Source: Polyangiaceae bacterium (GTDB lineage: Bacteria; Myxococcota_A; Polyangia; Polyangiales; Polyangiaceae). Taken from it: a stretch of DNA of 58,684 nucleotides. This document shows positions 16,536-25,141 of the stretch, piece after piece (the first letter of the stretch is position 1; each line of letters starts with the position of its first letter). The stretch is from NCBI GenBank assembly GCA_009780955.1, contig WQZB01000020.1:1-58684 (forward strand), given 5' to 3'. The position numbers and the translations under genes are program-made. Under the pieces are notes generated by a model. The model searched no databases. It was not told where the DNA came from and saw only the letters and a list, made by a program, of their open reading frames with translations.

Positions 16536-17687
16536 TCACGTTCTTGGCAGAACAATTCCTGCACAGGCCATGATTTTCCGCGCAAGCGATGCGATACCAA
16601 ATTTTTCAAAGTCCGAAGGGATTACAAAGCGCGCGCCGTCGTAGCCTTCCGGCAGCGCGCCCGCCCGCGGGGCACGCGTGCCTTTGCCAACCCTTACGTA
16701 GAGGACATCGACTCTAAGCTTGCGATGCGACAGCACGTGCTCCACCACGCCAACCCGCAAGGGAAGCCCCACGCCGAAGTCGGAGGCAAGGCGTATTCGC
16801 GCGGCTTCTGCCCTTGCCCCTACTCTCGAGGGCCTTGATGGGGGCTCCCACAACCCGCCGAACAAGCCGTCAGGCGCGCGGCGAACTAGCAGGATCGCGC
16901 TGTCGCTCCTCTCGACCACGAGAGACTGTAGCCGTACACTGATGGGTTTGCTTTTCGCCGAAAGAAACGGAAGCTCGCTCGTGCGTGCCGATGCGCGTGC
17001 GCGGCAATGGTTTAGAACCGGGCACTTGGTACACGCAGGCTTTCGCGGTGTGCACACTGTGCTTCCGAGATCCATGAGCGCCTGGTTCCAGGTTCCCGGA
17101 TCGAGACGCGCGACGATTCGGTCGGCAATTTTGCTCGCCACGCGCATGCCGCGGGTGCGCATGTCGTCTTCAATCTCGAACATGCGAGCGAGCACGCGTG
17201 CAACGTTGCCGTCAACGAGCCCCACGGCTTCTCCAAAGGCGATGCTCGCAATGGCACTTGCCGTGTACTGACCAATGCCGGGCACGCCGAGAAGCTCATG
17301 GCGATGGGGCGGAAGCGTGCCGCCGAGATCGGCGACAACGCGTGCGCCTGCGTGGAGCAAACGCGCCCGTCGGTAGTAGCCAAGCCCACTCCAGAGAGCG
17401 AGCACGTCGCTCTCGTGCGCATCGGCGAGGGCAAGCACCGTTGGGAAGCGCGCAAGGAAACGCTCGTAGTAGCTCGTAACGGTCTGTACGCGCGTTTGCT
17501 GGAGCATGACCTCGCTAATCCAAATCGCATATGCGTCACGCGTACTTCGCCACGGCATCTCGCGATGCCTGCGCGCAGACGCAACCGTAAACCACGAGAG
17601 AAGCGAGCTGTGCAGCTCGTTCAAGCAGCCAAGTTGCGATGCTGGTTGCAAAGTGGTGTCAAAAGCCACATCTTCTGCTTTTGGCAT
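16536..17687 (-). CDS. mutY: A/G-specific adenine DNA glycosylase MutY
   Basis: This 383-residue base-excision repair enzyme removes adenine mispaired with 8-oxoguanine. The catalytic Glu is in SEVMLQQTRVQTV, the helix-hairpin-helix is LLGVPGIGQYTASAI, and the catalytic Asp is in VDGNVARV. The [4Fe-4S] loop C-x6-C-x2-C-x5-C is intact (CTPRKPACTKCPVLNHC). A C-terminal NUDIX-like domain follows. The ATG at 17687 overlaps the ATG of the divergent TM2-like gene in one CATG; a longer start at 17738 is possible but would invade that gene. Confidence 0.95.
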   Translation of the reverse strand: MPKAEDVAFDTTLQPASQLGCLNELHSSLLSWFTVASARRHREMPWRSTRDAYAIWISEVMLQQTRVQTVTSYYERFLARFPTVLALADAHESDVLALWSGLGYYRRARLLHAGARVVADLGGTLPPHRHELLGVPGIGQYTASAIASIAFGEAVGLVDGNVARVLARMFEIEDDMRTRGMRVASKIADRIVARLDPGTWNQALMDLGSTVCTPRKPACTKCPVLNHCRARASARTSELPFLSAKSKPISVRLQSLVVERSDSAILLVRRAPDGLFGGLWEPPSRPSRVGARAEAARIRLASDFGVGLPLRVGVVEHVLSHRKLRVDVLYVRVGKGTRAPRAGALPEGYDGARFVIPSDFEKFGIASLARKIMACAGIVLPRT

Positions 17688-17898
17688 GAGCACATCGCAT
17701 CCGAATCCACACACTGCTGCAATTCTCTCGTTTTTCATTCCTGGCGCCGGGCAAATCTACAACGGCAAATTCTTGCGAGGAATTTTCTGGCTCATCGTCG
17801 CACCAAGCGTGTGGTTTGGCTCAGGTGGGCTTTTCGGCTGGGCCTGCCACGTGATTGCCGCGTACACGGCCTACTCTTACGCAAAAGACCACAGCTGA
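17686..17898 (+). CDS. Small TM2-like membrane protein
   Basis: The 70-residue protein starts at the ATG within CATG shared with mutY. It has two hydrophobic helices: AAILSFFIPGAGQIYNGKF, which carries the GAGQ-YNG turn typical of TM2-like proteins, and FWLIVAPSVWFGSGGLFGWA. The function of such proteins is unknown. It is convergent with the E2 gene, with 12 bp between the stops. Confidence 0.75.
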   Translation: MSTSHPNPHTAAILSFFIPGAGQIYNGKFLRGIFWLIVAPSVWFGSGGLFGWACHVIAAYTAYSYAKDHS

Positions 17899-17910
17899 GC
17901 GGCTCTGCTG

Positions 17911-19197
17911 TTAGAGCAACAGGCAATCGGGATCTTGAAGATAGAAAATGACCTCGTGAGCAAACGCGGCTCCGACGTGGCCATCAACGATGCGATGATC
18001 GAACGAAAGCGACAGAAGCATGACGTCGCCAATCACGATCTGCCCCTGGCGCACGACCGGCTTCTGCTTGATCTGATGAACACCAAGAATGCCAACCTCG
18101 GGGAAATTGAGGATTGGCGTTGCGAGAAGTCCGCCTTCGGCGCCAAGCGAAGTAATCGTAAAGGTGGAACCTGCAAGGTCGTCGACCTTTGACTTGCCTG
18201 CTTTTGCATCGCTTGCGAGTCGGTCGATTTCGCGCGCAATGTCGAGCAAGCCAAGGCGATCGGCGTTTTTGACGACAGGGACGACAAGCCCCGCGTCGGT
18301 CGAAGTCGCAATGCCAAGGTTGTAATACTTGCGGTATACAATCTCGCTCGTTGTCTCGTCCAAAGTGCTATTGAGGATGGGGTACTTCTTGAGCGCCGCA
18401 AGAGCGGCCTTCGCGATGAATGGCAAAAAAGTTAGCTTGACCCCGTGCCTTTGAGCGTGAGGACGGAGCCGATCGCGTAGCGCCTTGAGCGCCGCTACGT
18501 CGCATTCGTCGACGAATGTGAAGTGCGCGGCCGTGTGCACCGACTGTGCCATTTTCTTGGCGATTTTGCGGCGGATGCCTGCGAATGAAACGCGCTCTTC
18601 GATGTGCGCCGGCGCGGCCGTGGACACCGGTGAGATCGTTTTAACGTCACTTGTATTTTGCAAAAAATTGGTAAACGTCTCCACGTCGGTTTGCGTGACC
18701 CGCCCTTGCGGGCCCGTTGGCGGCACCGTGCGAAGATCGATGTTCCTATCGCGAGCGAGCTTGCGCGTGGCAGGCGTTGCGAGCGGCTTGTCGTTGAAGT
18801 AGCCCGCGGCGAGCCCTCTCGACGAATGGCCCGGCGAATCATTGAGCATCTGCGCTTTTGGCATCTCTGCTTCTGGCACAGACGGCGTTGCGTGCTCGCC
18901 GTTCGCGTGGTCGGCGTGGGCTTGCCTGATAGGCGTACTGCTAGCAGACGCATTGGCATCGATATCGAAGACGACCAGCACGCCATGAACTTGCACAACG
19001 GTTCCTGCCGCGCCGTGCGTTTCGACGACAACGCCTGCTTTGGGCGAAGTGATCGTGACCGTGGCCTTGTCGGTCATGATTTCGACCATGGGTTGGTCAT
19101 GCTTCACGATGTCGCCCGGCTTGATATGCCACGACGCAATTTCACCCTCGGTAATGCCCTCGCCGATGTCCGGCAGCTTGAATTCCCAGCGAGCCAT
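17911..19197 (-). CDS. 2-oxoacid dehydrogenase E2 (dihydrolipoamide acyltransferase)
   Basis: The 428-residue protein has, in order, one lipoyl domain (lipoyl Lys in EIMTDKATVTI), a linker, a peripheral-subunit-binding domain (ATPATRKLARDRNIDL...GRVTQTDV) and a catalytic domain ending SFDHRIVDG. This HRxxDG is the active-site motif. It belongs to the pyruvate or branched-chain type. The ATG at 19197 has an AGAGAGG site. It is 62 bp downstream of the E1-beta gene. The acyl specificity cannot be decided from sequence. Confidence 0.93.
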   Translation of the reverse strand: MARWEFKLPDIGEGITEGEIASWHIKPGDIVKHDQPMVEIMTDKATVTITSPKAGVVVETHGAAGTVVQVHGVLVVFDIDANASASSTPIRQAHADHANGEHATPSVPEAEMPKAQMLNDSPGHSSRGLAAGYFNDKPLATPATRKLARDRNIDLRTVPPTGPQGRVTQTDVETFTNFLQNTSDVKTISPVSTAAPAHIEERVSFAGIRRKIAKKMAQSVHTAAHFTFVDECDVAALKALRDRLRPHAQRHGVKLTFLPFIAKAALAALKKYPILNSTLDETTSEIVYRKYYNLGIATSTDAGLVVPVVKNADRLGLLDIAREIDRLASDAKAGKSKVDDLAGSTFTITSLGAEGGLLATPILNFPEVGILGVHQIKQKPVVRQGQIVIGDVMLLSLSFDHRIVDGHVGAAFAHEVIFYLQDPDCLLL

Positions 19198-19259
19198 AGC
19201 AAGCCTCTCTTTAGAATCTTGCGGGCGAAAGGCAAACAAAGGATTGTGCCGAACTCGAA

Positions 19260-20246
19260 TCAGAACCGCGACGTTTCAACAATCGCCGGAAAGATTCGGT
19301 GCGCGAGCGGCAGGTAGTCCATCTCGAGGGCGTACGGAAACGGTGTATCGAAACCGGTGACGCGCACGGGCGGCGCTTCGAGATGAAGGAAGCAACGCTC
19401 GTTCACGAGGGCTACGAGCTCGGCGCCGAACCCACAAGTTTTTGGCGCCTCGTGCACAATGACGACGCGACCGGTTTTTTTTACACTTTTCGCAATGGTG
19501 TCGATGTCCACCGGCCACAACGTGCAAAGATCGACAATCTCACACTCAATGCCTCGATCTCGCGCGCTGTCAGCGGCAGCCATGGCCTCACCAAGCATGG
19601 CGCCCCACGCGAGAATCGTGACCGCACGTTCGGTCTTCCGTGCTTCGCGCACGACTTTCGCTTTTGACAGCTCGACGATGTAATCCCCAGCAGGCACTTC
19701 CCCGCGAGCCGCGCGGTAAATGCGTTTGGGTTCGAAGAAAAGCACGGGGTCGGGATCACGAATGGACGCCAAAAGAAGTCCCTTGGCGTCGTACGGGTTT
19801 GACGGGCACACGACCTTCAGGCCGGCCACGTGAACGAACAGCGACTCGGGCGACTGCGAGTGGTAAAGGCCGCCACGAATGCCGCCGCCAAAAGGCGTAC
19901 GCACAACCATTTTGGCGGTGTATTCGCCGCCGGAACGCCAACGCATTTTCGCAAGCTCGTTGACGATTTGATCGACACCTGGGTAAAGAAAATCAGCGAA
20001 TTGGATTTCCGGCACCGGCACAAGGCCATAAAGCGCCATGCCAATGGCCGCGCCAAGAATACCGCTTTCCGACAGCGGCGTATCGATGACCCGATCGCCA
20101 CCGAATTCGTCCCAAAGGCCTTGCGTCACGCGAAACACACCGCCAACACGGCCCACATCTTCGCCGAGAACCACAACGCGATCATCACGCTTCATCTCAA
20201 TACGCAGCGCGTCGTTAATCGCCTGCACGAGGTTCATTCGGGCCAC
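19260..20246 (-). CDS. 2-oxoacid dehydrogenase E1 beta subunit
   Basis: The 328-residue protein matches the thiamine-diphosphate E1 beta subunit of pyruvate or branched-chain complexes: NLVQAINDALRIEM, VLGEDVGRVGGVFRVTQGL, DTPLSESGILGAAIGMAL and VVRTPFGGGIRGGLYHSQSPE. The GTG at 20246 is favoured, since an AAGGAG lies 8 bp upstream. No E1-alpha gene is present upstream, where a divergent regulator begins 48 bp away, so alpha must be encoded elsewhere. Confidence 0.93.
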   Translation of the reverse strand: MARMNLVQAINDALRIEMKRDDRVVVLGEDVGRVGGVFRVTQGLWDEFGGDRVIDTPLSESGILGAAIGMALYGLVPVPEIQFADFLYPGVDQIVNELAKMRWRSGGEYTAKMVVRTPFGGGIRGGLYHSQSPESLFVHVAGLKVVCPSNPYDAKGLLLASIRDPDPVLFFEPKRIYRAARGEVPAGDYIVELSKAKVVREARKTERAVTILAWGAMLGEAMAAADSARDRGIECEIVDLCTLWPVDIDTIAKSVKKTGRVVIVHEAPKTCGFGAELVALVNERCFLHLEAPPVRVTGFDTPFPYALEMDYLPLAHRIFPAIVETSRF

Positions 20247-20294
20247 AACGGAAACTCCTTAGATCTTGAATTGAAACTCCGGTAGCATGCTTGA

Positions 20295-22439
20295 ATGGCG
20301 CGTCGCGCCTTCCTACCTACCATTCCACTGCCTTGGGTCACCACCAACTCCCAGGGCGCGCCGCAAACCTCACCGCCATCGCAACGTGAGCAACGCGCCG
20401 AACGCGAAGGCGGGGCGCCACCATCGCTCCGCCCTAGCCTACCTCCCGCGCTGGTACGAGCGAGCATGGCTTTGCCTGCGGCAGATTCGGCTTCGCAATC
20501 CTCGCTGTCTTCACAAGCGGGGCAATCTGGGCCAATGGGCCAAGCGAGTGTCGAGAGTTTACCGATGTACGCCGCCGTCCAGTTGCTTGACCGTCTCGCC
20601 GCGGCCGACGAGGCAAAGTTTGTCGTCACATGGACCGAGCAGTTTCTCAATCGTCGCACCCGGCTCGATCCCGCGCTTGCTGTCCGCCTTGTGCGCGCGT
20701 ACCGCGAGACAGGCCACGTCAATAAGGCACGAGAGCTCGCCGCTTCACTACCTAGCTCGCCGTCGTCGTGGAATCCGCTCGACATTGCAAGGCTTGCCGT
20801 TGAACGCGCCACGCTCTGCACGATGGACGGCCTGACCGATCATGCCGAGTCCGAGCTTCGTCAGGCCTCGCGAGCCCTTGCCGCGGCCGCACGTGGCACC
20901 GGCCTTCGCGAGCAGCTCGACATGCATTTGACGAGTGCGCAGCTCGGGCTCCGACGCCATCGCATGGCCCATGCCCACGCGGCACTGCGTCTTGCAGAGC
21001 ACGTTGCTGAGCGCCTCGAAGATGGTGCGTGGCGCGTGGCTGTATCGATGAACTTTGGTCACCTCGCCATGCGTCTTGCTGATCCGCGTACGGCAGCCAA
21101 ACACTATGGCGTCGCTCTCAATCGCTCTCCCACGGGCAGTGTTGCAGCCATGCGCGCACACGGCAATCTCGCGATCGCTCTCGGATCCATCGGCGAGTTC
21201 GATGCTGCGCGAGCAAGCGCCGAGCGCGCGTGCCACATCGCCGGTGAAATGGCCGCGGGCTGGCGCCATGCTGACGCGTACGACGTTCTCGGCATCGTGG
21301 AAATCACCGCCGATCGCCCCAGCGCCGCGTTGCTCGCACTCGACCTTGCGCATGCAACGCTTGGCGATCTCGAGCAGGCAACGCTCCGCTACCAGCTCGC
21401 CGGGCACCGTACCCTCGCACTTGCCATGTTGGGACGCGCAGAGGAGGCGACGCAATGGCTCGCAAAAACCGAGGTGCTTTGCGACGAGATCGCTCCCATC
21501 GACACCCTCGACGACCAAGATCTCGTTGCCATGCGCGCTCGAACCCTCGAGGCATGCGGCAGCCTTCGCGAAGCACTTGCCGTGGCGGCAGTCCATGCCG
21601 AGCGCCTGCCCGATGCATTCATCACTGGCACGCTGAATCTCATCATCGCACGCTGCGCCTCCGCGCTCGGCGACGCACAAACCTCGCGTGCAGCAACGGA
21701 GCGGGCTGCACTTTCGGGCGACAAGCACGGTTGGGTCTTTCCCGATCGCGAAGCGAGCACCGAGCTTTGGTACAATGCGCAGAAGAGCGGAGACAGTCGC
21801 GTCGTCCGCTACGCCGAAAAAATGATCGCCGTGCTCACAACGGGCGCGGCGCCTCCGAACGTGGCTGTCTCGCACCCAGCAAGCGTTCCGCTGGAACGCA
21901 GCTCGTTTCCACCGCCGCCATCGCGGCCATCGCGAACGCCATCGCGACCAAGTGGGTGGAGCGTCACCGACCTTGCGAACGCCGACGATTTGTCGGAATT
22001 CGATGTGCGTGCCGATCGCGATGCGCTCATCTACGTAACCACACCGCAAGGCGTTTGCCGCGTGCGCGCGACCGAGGTGACAGGCGCAACAGCGGGCGCA
22101 AACGTTATCGTTGACACCATCGCGCACCAGCTGCGCGTCGGAGGCCGTGAGGTCTCGCTCCAGCGTCGTCGGGCGATCGAACCGCTTGTCGTGCAGATGT
22201 TGCGCCGCGCACGCGACGGTCTTTCGGCCGAGGAAATCCTACGCGCAGCCGGCGGTCCAGGTCCCGAATCGGCCGACGCGGAGCACCGTGTTCGCGTGCT
22301 TATCTCGCGTGTGCGCGACTTGCTTGGCGATCCGTTGGCGATCGAACGCGTGCGCGACGCAGGCGAGCACGGGCGCACTCGCTACCGGCTCTCGTCGGCG
22401 GTGCGGTTTGCGCTCATCGAGCCGCTTTGTCCGTCTTGA
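20295..22439 (+). CDS. TPR protein with C-terminal winged-helix DNA-binding domain
   Basis: The 714-residue protein has a disordered Ser/Pro/Gly-rich N-terminus, a long alpha-helical TPR-like region (about residues 90-520), a Pro/Ser linker (about 536-556) and a C-terminal OmpR/PhoB-type winged helix. The last contains IAHQLRVGGREVSLQRRRAIE, AEEILRAAGG and RVRVLISRVRDLLG-x-PLAIERVRD, with the usual spacing. It is probably a one-component transcription regulator. It is divergent from the E1-beta/E2 operon with 48 bp between the starts and could control it; this is inference. Confidence 0.75.
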   Translation: MARRAFLPTIPLPWVTTNSQGAPQTSPPSQREQRAEREGGAPPSLRPSLPPALVRASMALPAADSASQSSLSSQAGQSGPMGQASVESLPMYAAVQLLDRLAAADEAKFVVTWTEQFLNRRTRLDPALAVRLVRAYRETGHVNKARELAASLPSSPSSWNPLDIARLAVERATLCTMDGLTDHAESELRQASRALAAAARGTGLREQLDMHLTSAQLGLRRHRMAHAHAALRLAEHVAERLEDGAWRVAVSMNFGHLAMRLADPRTAAKHYGVALNRSPTGSVAAMRAHGNLAIALGSIGEFDAARASAERACHIAGEMAAGWRHADAYDVLGIVEITADRPSAALLALDLAHATLGDLEQATLRYQLAGHRTLALAMLGRAEEATQWLAKTEVLCDEIAPIDTLDDQDLVAMRARTLEACGSLREALAVAAVHAERLPDAFITGTLNLIIARCASALGDAQTSRAATERAALSGDKHGWVFPDREASTELWYNAQKSGDSRVVRYAEKMIAVLTTGAAPPNVAVSHPASVPLERSSFPPPPSRPSRTPSRPSGWSVTDLANADDLSEFDVRADRDALIYVTTPQGVCRVRATEVTGATAGANVIVDTIAHQLRVGGREVSLQRRRAIEPLVVQMLRRARDGLSAEEILRAAGGPGPESADAEHRVRVLISRVRDLLGDPLAIERVRDAGEHGRTRYRLSSAVRFALIEPLCPS

Positions 22440-22457
22440 CCGCAAAGCGCCGAGTAA

Positions 22458-22619
22458 AAGGGCGGCCACAGGGGGCCGCCCCTACGATCGGCGTTGTGTT
22501 GGCGGTTGCGTGTAGGGGCGTATGGCCATACGCCCCTACGAAGAATGCGTTTTTGCCGTAGGGGCAGGCCCCCGTGCCTGCCCTGCCCTACATTGGGCCC
22601 CCACAAGGGGTGCCCCTAC
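22458..22619. repeat. Cluster of four or five family 2 palindromes
   Basis: Palindromes lie at 22458-22485 (GGGCGGCC type), 22512-22539 (GGGGCGTATGGCC type), 22558-22591 (GGGGCAGGCCCCCG type, with an extra CCCTG in the right arm) and 22595-22619 (GGGCCCCCACAAGG type). They share the GTAGGGGC/GCCCCTAC arms but have different centres. They fill the gap between the convergent regulator and CPBP-like genes; nothing else is seen there. Confidence 0.85.
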
Positions 22620-22631
22620 AACCAAAAAACA

Positions 22632-23459
22632 TCATCCGTCGGCGAGACGGGCGTTTGCTACGAGCGTACTTCGACGGCTCACGAGCTCAATGCCCCCCAT
22701 CGCAACCAGCGCGGCGCCAATTCCTGCTGCGATCCTTGGCAATGTCCACACAGGCGCCGCAATGCCCAACGAGTCGGGCGCAACCTCGATGGCGAAGAAC
22801 ACGATGCTGCACGCAAGCGGAGCCAGAACACTGCCCGTTATTCCTCGTATCCATCCAAGCGTTATCGCCAACAGCAACGAAGAAGCAATCCCGCGCGCGT
22901 TGATACCGCCAGCGAGCACCTGGTATGCCGACGTGGCGAAAACGACAGTCGCCGCGGGTCGCCCGCGCTTGAGCAGCGTGAAAAGCACACCGCGAAAGAA
23001 AAGCTCGCTACAAGCCGGCATCACGAACACGAGAATCACGAACAGCGAAACGCGTCGCCCAATGGTCGCAGCAGAAAAAAGCTTGTCCATTAGCTCGGTT
23101 TCTTCGGGCGACAACGGAAATCGATTTTGTAGAGCCATGGTCAGCCACGAAGCACCGGGCGCAAGCCCTGCTCCAATCACGGCAGCGCAAATCAGCACCA
23201 CGAGCGGCGTTGCTCGGAATGCGAGAACGTGGCGAATCGATCCCAACGGCTCGTAAAACCGTAAAACGATAAAAAGCACCAACGCGTGGGCAAGCACGCT
23301 GCACGCCGCAACACTCACCAGATCGGTGACGGCGCCGGGATGGGCTGCTTCGGTGATGAGCAGCGAGAGCTGCAGCAGCACAACGACGGCGAACGAAGCG
23401 CCGGCCGCGCCGAGAAACGACAGCGGCCGTGAACCGTCCGAACTTCGGTCCACACTCAC
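22632..23459 (-). CDS. CPBP-like membrane protein with degenerate protease motifs
   Basis: The 275-residue protein has about seven hydrophobic helices and resembles CPBP/Rce1-type intramembrane proteases around ACSELFFRGVLFTLL. The first motif EExxxR is reduced to SExxxR. The second motif FxxxH has no His (FATSAYQ), and the third histidine is also absent (CSIVFFAIEV), so proteolytic activity is doubtful. The start GTG at 23459 overlaps the nadB stop as GTGA, suggesting translational coupling; a GTG at 23453 is an alternative. Confidence 0.7.
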   Translation of the reverse strand: MSVDRSSDGSRPLSFLGAAGASFAVVVLLQLSLLITEAAHPGAVTDLVSVAACSVLAHALVLFIVLRFYEPLGSIRHVLAFRATPLVVLICAAVIGAGLAPGASWLTMALQNRFPLSPEETELMDKLFSAATIGRRVSLFVILVFVMPACSELFFRGVLFTLLKRGRPAATVVFATSAYQVLAGGINARGIASSLLLAITLGWIRGITGSVLAPLACSIVFFAIEVAPDSLGIAAPVWTLPRIAAGIGAALVAMGGIELVSRRSTLVANARLADG

Positions 23460-25132
23460 CGTCCGACGGCCTGCATGGCAGTCGACTTGGCAGTTGCAAG
23501 GTGCGCGGGCACACCGCGTTTGACTGTGATGTCGCGAGCCATTTTCGGATCGAGCTCCATGTGGTCGAGCGTAAAGTGCAAGCCACGGCTTTCGCGACGC
23601 GCCGAAGCACATTCGACAATGAGCTGCGCAACGGTGGCAATGTTGCGCAGCTCGAGCAAGTCGCGCGTAACGAAGTACTTCCAATAATACTCCGCAATTT
23701 CTCCTTGCAAGAGCGAGATTCTGCGCGCGGCACGACGCAATCGCTTGTCGGAGCGGACGATGCCAACGTAGTTCCACATCAGACGCCGAAGCTCGTCCCA
23801 GTTTTGTGTGATGATAACCGCTTCGTCACTAGGCACCGCTTCGCCGACGTCCCATTCAGGCACTTCAGGGAACGGCGAAGATCGGTCGACCGATGCCCCA
23901 GCGAGGGCGGCACGGTGAGCGAAAACGAGCCCCTCGAGGAGCGAATTGGACGCAAGGCGGTTCGCTCCATGAAGCCCTGTGTGTGCACACTCGCCAATCG
24001 CCCAAAGGCCTGGAATGCTGGTGCGCCCATCGAGATCGGTCGTGATGCCGCCGCAGCAGAAATGCGCGGCTGGAACGACGGGAATTGGCTGGGTCGTGAT
24101 GTCGATTCCGTAATGATTGCACTGTGCATAGATGCCAGGAAAGTGCGATTTCACGAAGGCCGGGTCACGATGCGTAATGTCGAGCAGCACATATTCGGCG
24201 CCGCTGCGTTTCATTTCGTGGTCAATGGCTCGGGCTACGACGTCACGAGGCGCAAGCTCGGCGCGCTCGTCGTACTCTTTCATGAATGCCTGACCATTAT
24301 GCCGACGCAGAACGGCGCCCTCACCGCGAAGCGCTTCGGAAATAAGGAAGTTTTTTGCTTGAGGGCTGAAAAGGCAAGTGGGATGGAATTGGTAAAATTC
24401 CATATTGGCGATTTCGGCGCCTGCACGAAATGCCATGGCGACACCATCGCCGGTCGCCACGTCGGGGTTCGTCGTATAAAGGTAAACTTTCCCAGCACCA
24501 CCCGAAGCAAGCACCGTGCTGCGCGCAAGAATCGTGATGACTTTGCCTGCACGAACGTCGAGCGCATACGCGCCTGCGCACACCTCGGGACCACCGAACT
24601 TGGCGCGCGTGATGAGGTCAATGGCCATGTGCCCTTCGAGCAAGACAATGTTTTTCTTGCGAGAAGCCGCCTCAACGAGCGCGCGCTCGACCTCGCGCCC
24701 GGTCATGTCGGCTGAGTGAACGATGCGCCGCGCGCTGTGCCCACCTTCGAGGTGCAGATCGAAATCGGTGTCGCCAGCCGAAGGCAAAGGCGAGCTCGAT
24801 GCACTGTCCGGGGCTTCGTGCCCGGCAACATCGAACCTCGCGCCGATGTGTTGCAGCATTCGAATGCGATCGGGGCCTTCGCGCACGCATAGTTCGACAG
24901 CACGCGCGTGGTTGATGCCGGCACCGGCAACGAACGTGTCTTTGATGTGCGCATCGAAGCTGTCGCCCCGGGCGAGCACAGCGGCAATTCCCCCCTGCGC
25001 CCCGGTCGTACTTGCATCGTCCTTCGCGCGCTTGGTGACGACGATGACTTGCCCATGATCAGCAGCCTCGAGTGCAAAGGAGAGACCCGCGATCCCGCTT
25101 CCGATCACGAGGAAATCGCACGTTAAAGACAT
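23456..25132 (-). CDS. nadB: L-aspartate oxidase NadB
   Basis: The 558-residue flavoprotein oxidises L-aspartate to iminoaspartate, the first step of de novo NAD synthesis. It carries the Rossmann FAD motif VIGSGIAGLSFALEAA, the family segment STTGAQGGIAAVL, the active-site region EFYQFHPTCL, and GLWAIGECAHTGLHGANRLASNSLLEGLVF, typical of the fumarate reductase/aspartate oxidase flavoprotein family. Length is normal. NadA and NadC are not in the window. It overlaps the CPBP-like gene by 4 bp. Confidence 0.95.
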   Translation of the reverse strand: MSLTCDFLVIGSGIAGLSFALEAADHGQVIVVTKRAKDDASTTGAQGGIAAVLARGDSFDAHIKDTFVAGAGINHARAVELCVREGPDRIRMLQHIGARFDVAGHEAPDSASSSPLPSAGDTDFDLHLEGGHSARRIVHSADMTGREVERALVEAASRKKNIVLLEGHMAIDLITRAKFGGPEVCAGAYALDVRAGKVITILARSTVLASGGAGKVYLYTTNPDVATGDGVAMAFRAGAEIANMEFYQFHPTCLFSPQAKNFLISEALRGEGAVLRRHNGQAFMKEYDERAELAPRDVVARAIDHEMKRSGAEYVLLDITHRDPAFVKSHFPGIYAQCNHYGIDITTQPIPVVPAAHFCCGGITTDLDGRTSIPGLWAIGECAHTGLHGANRLASNSLLEGLVFAHRAALAGASVDRSSPFPEVPEWDVGEAVPSDEAVIITQNWDELRRLMWNYVGIVRSDKRLRRAARRISLLQGEIAEYYWKYFVTRDLLELRNIATVAQLIVECASARRESRGLHFTLDHMELDPKMARDITVKRGVPAHLATAKSTAMQAVGR

Positions 25133-25141
25133 GGTGCCCTT

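Noticed and set aside
20748..22127. A 459-codon minus-strand open frame
   Set aside because: It is antisense to the TPR/winged-helix regulator and is rich in Cys, Arg and His, as shadow frames are.
22458..22619. Possible CRISPR array from clustered palindromes
   Set aside because: Centres differ, spacing is irregular, there are no uniform spacers and no cas genes.
23429..24715. A 428-codon plus-strand open frame
   Set aside because: It is antisense to nadB, whose motifs are unmistakable.
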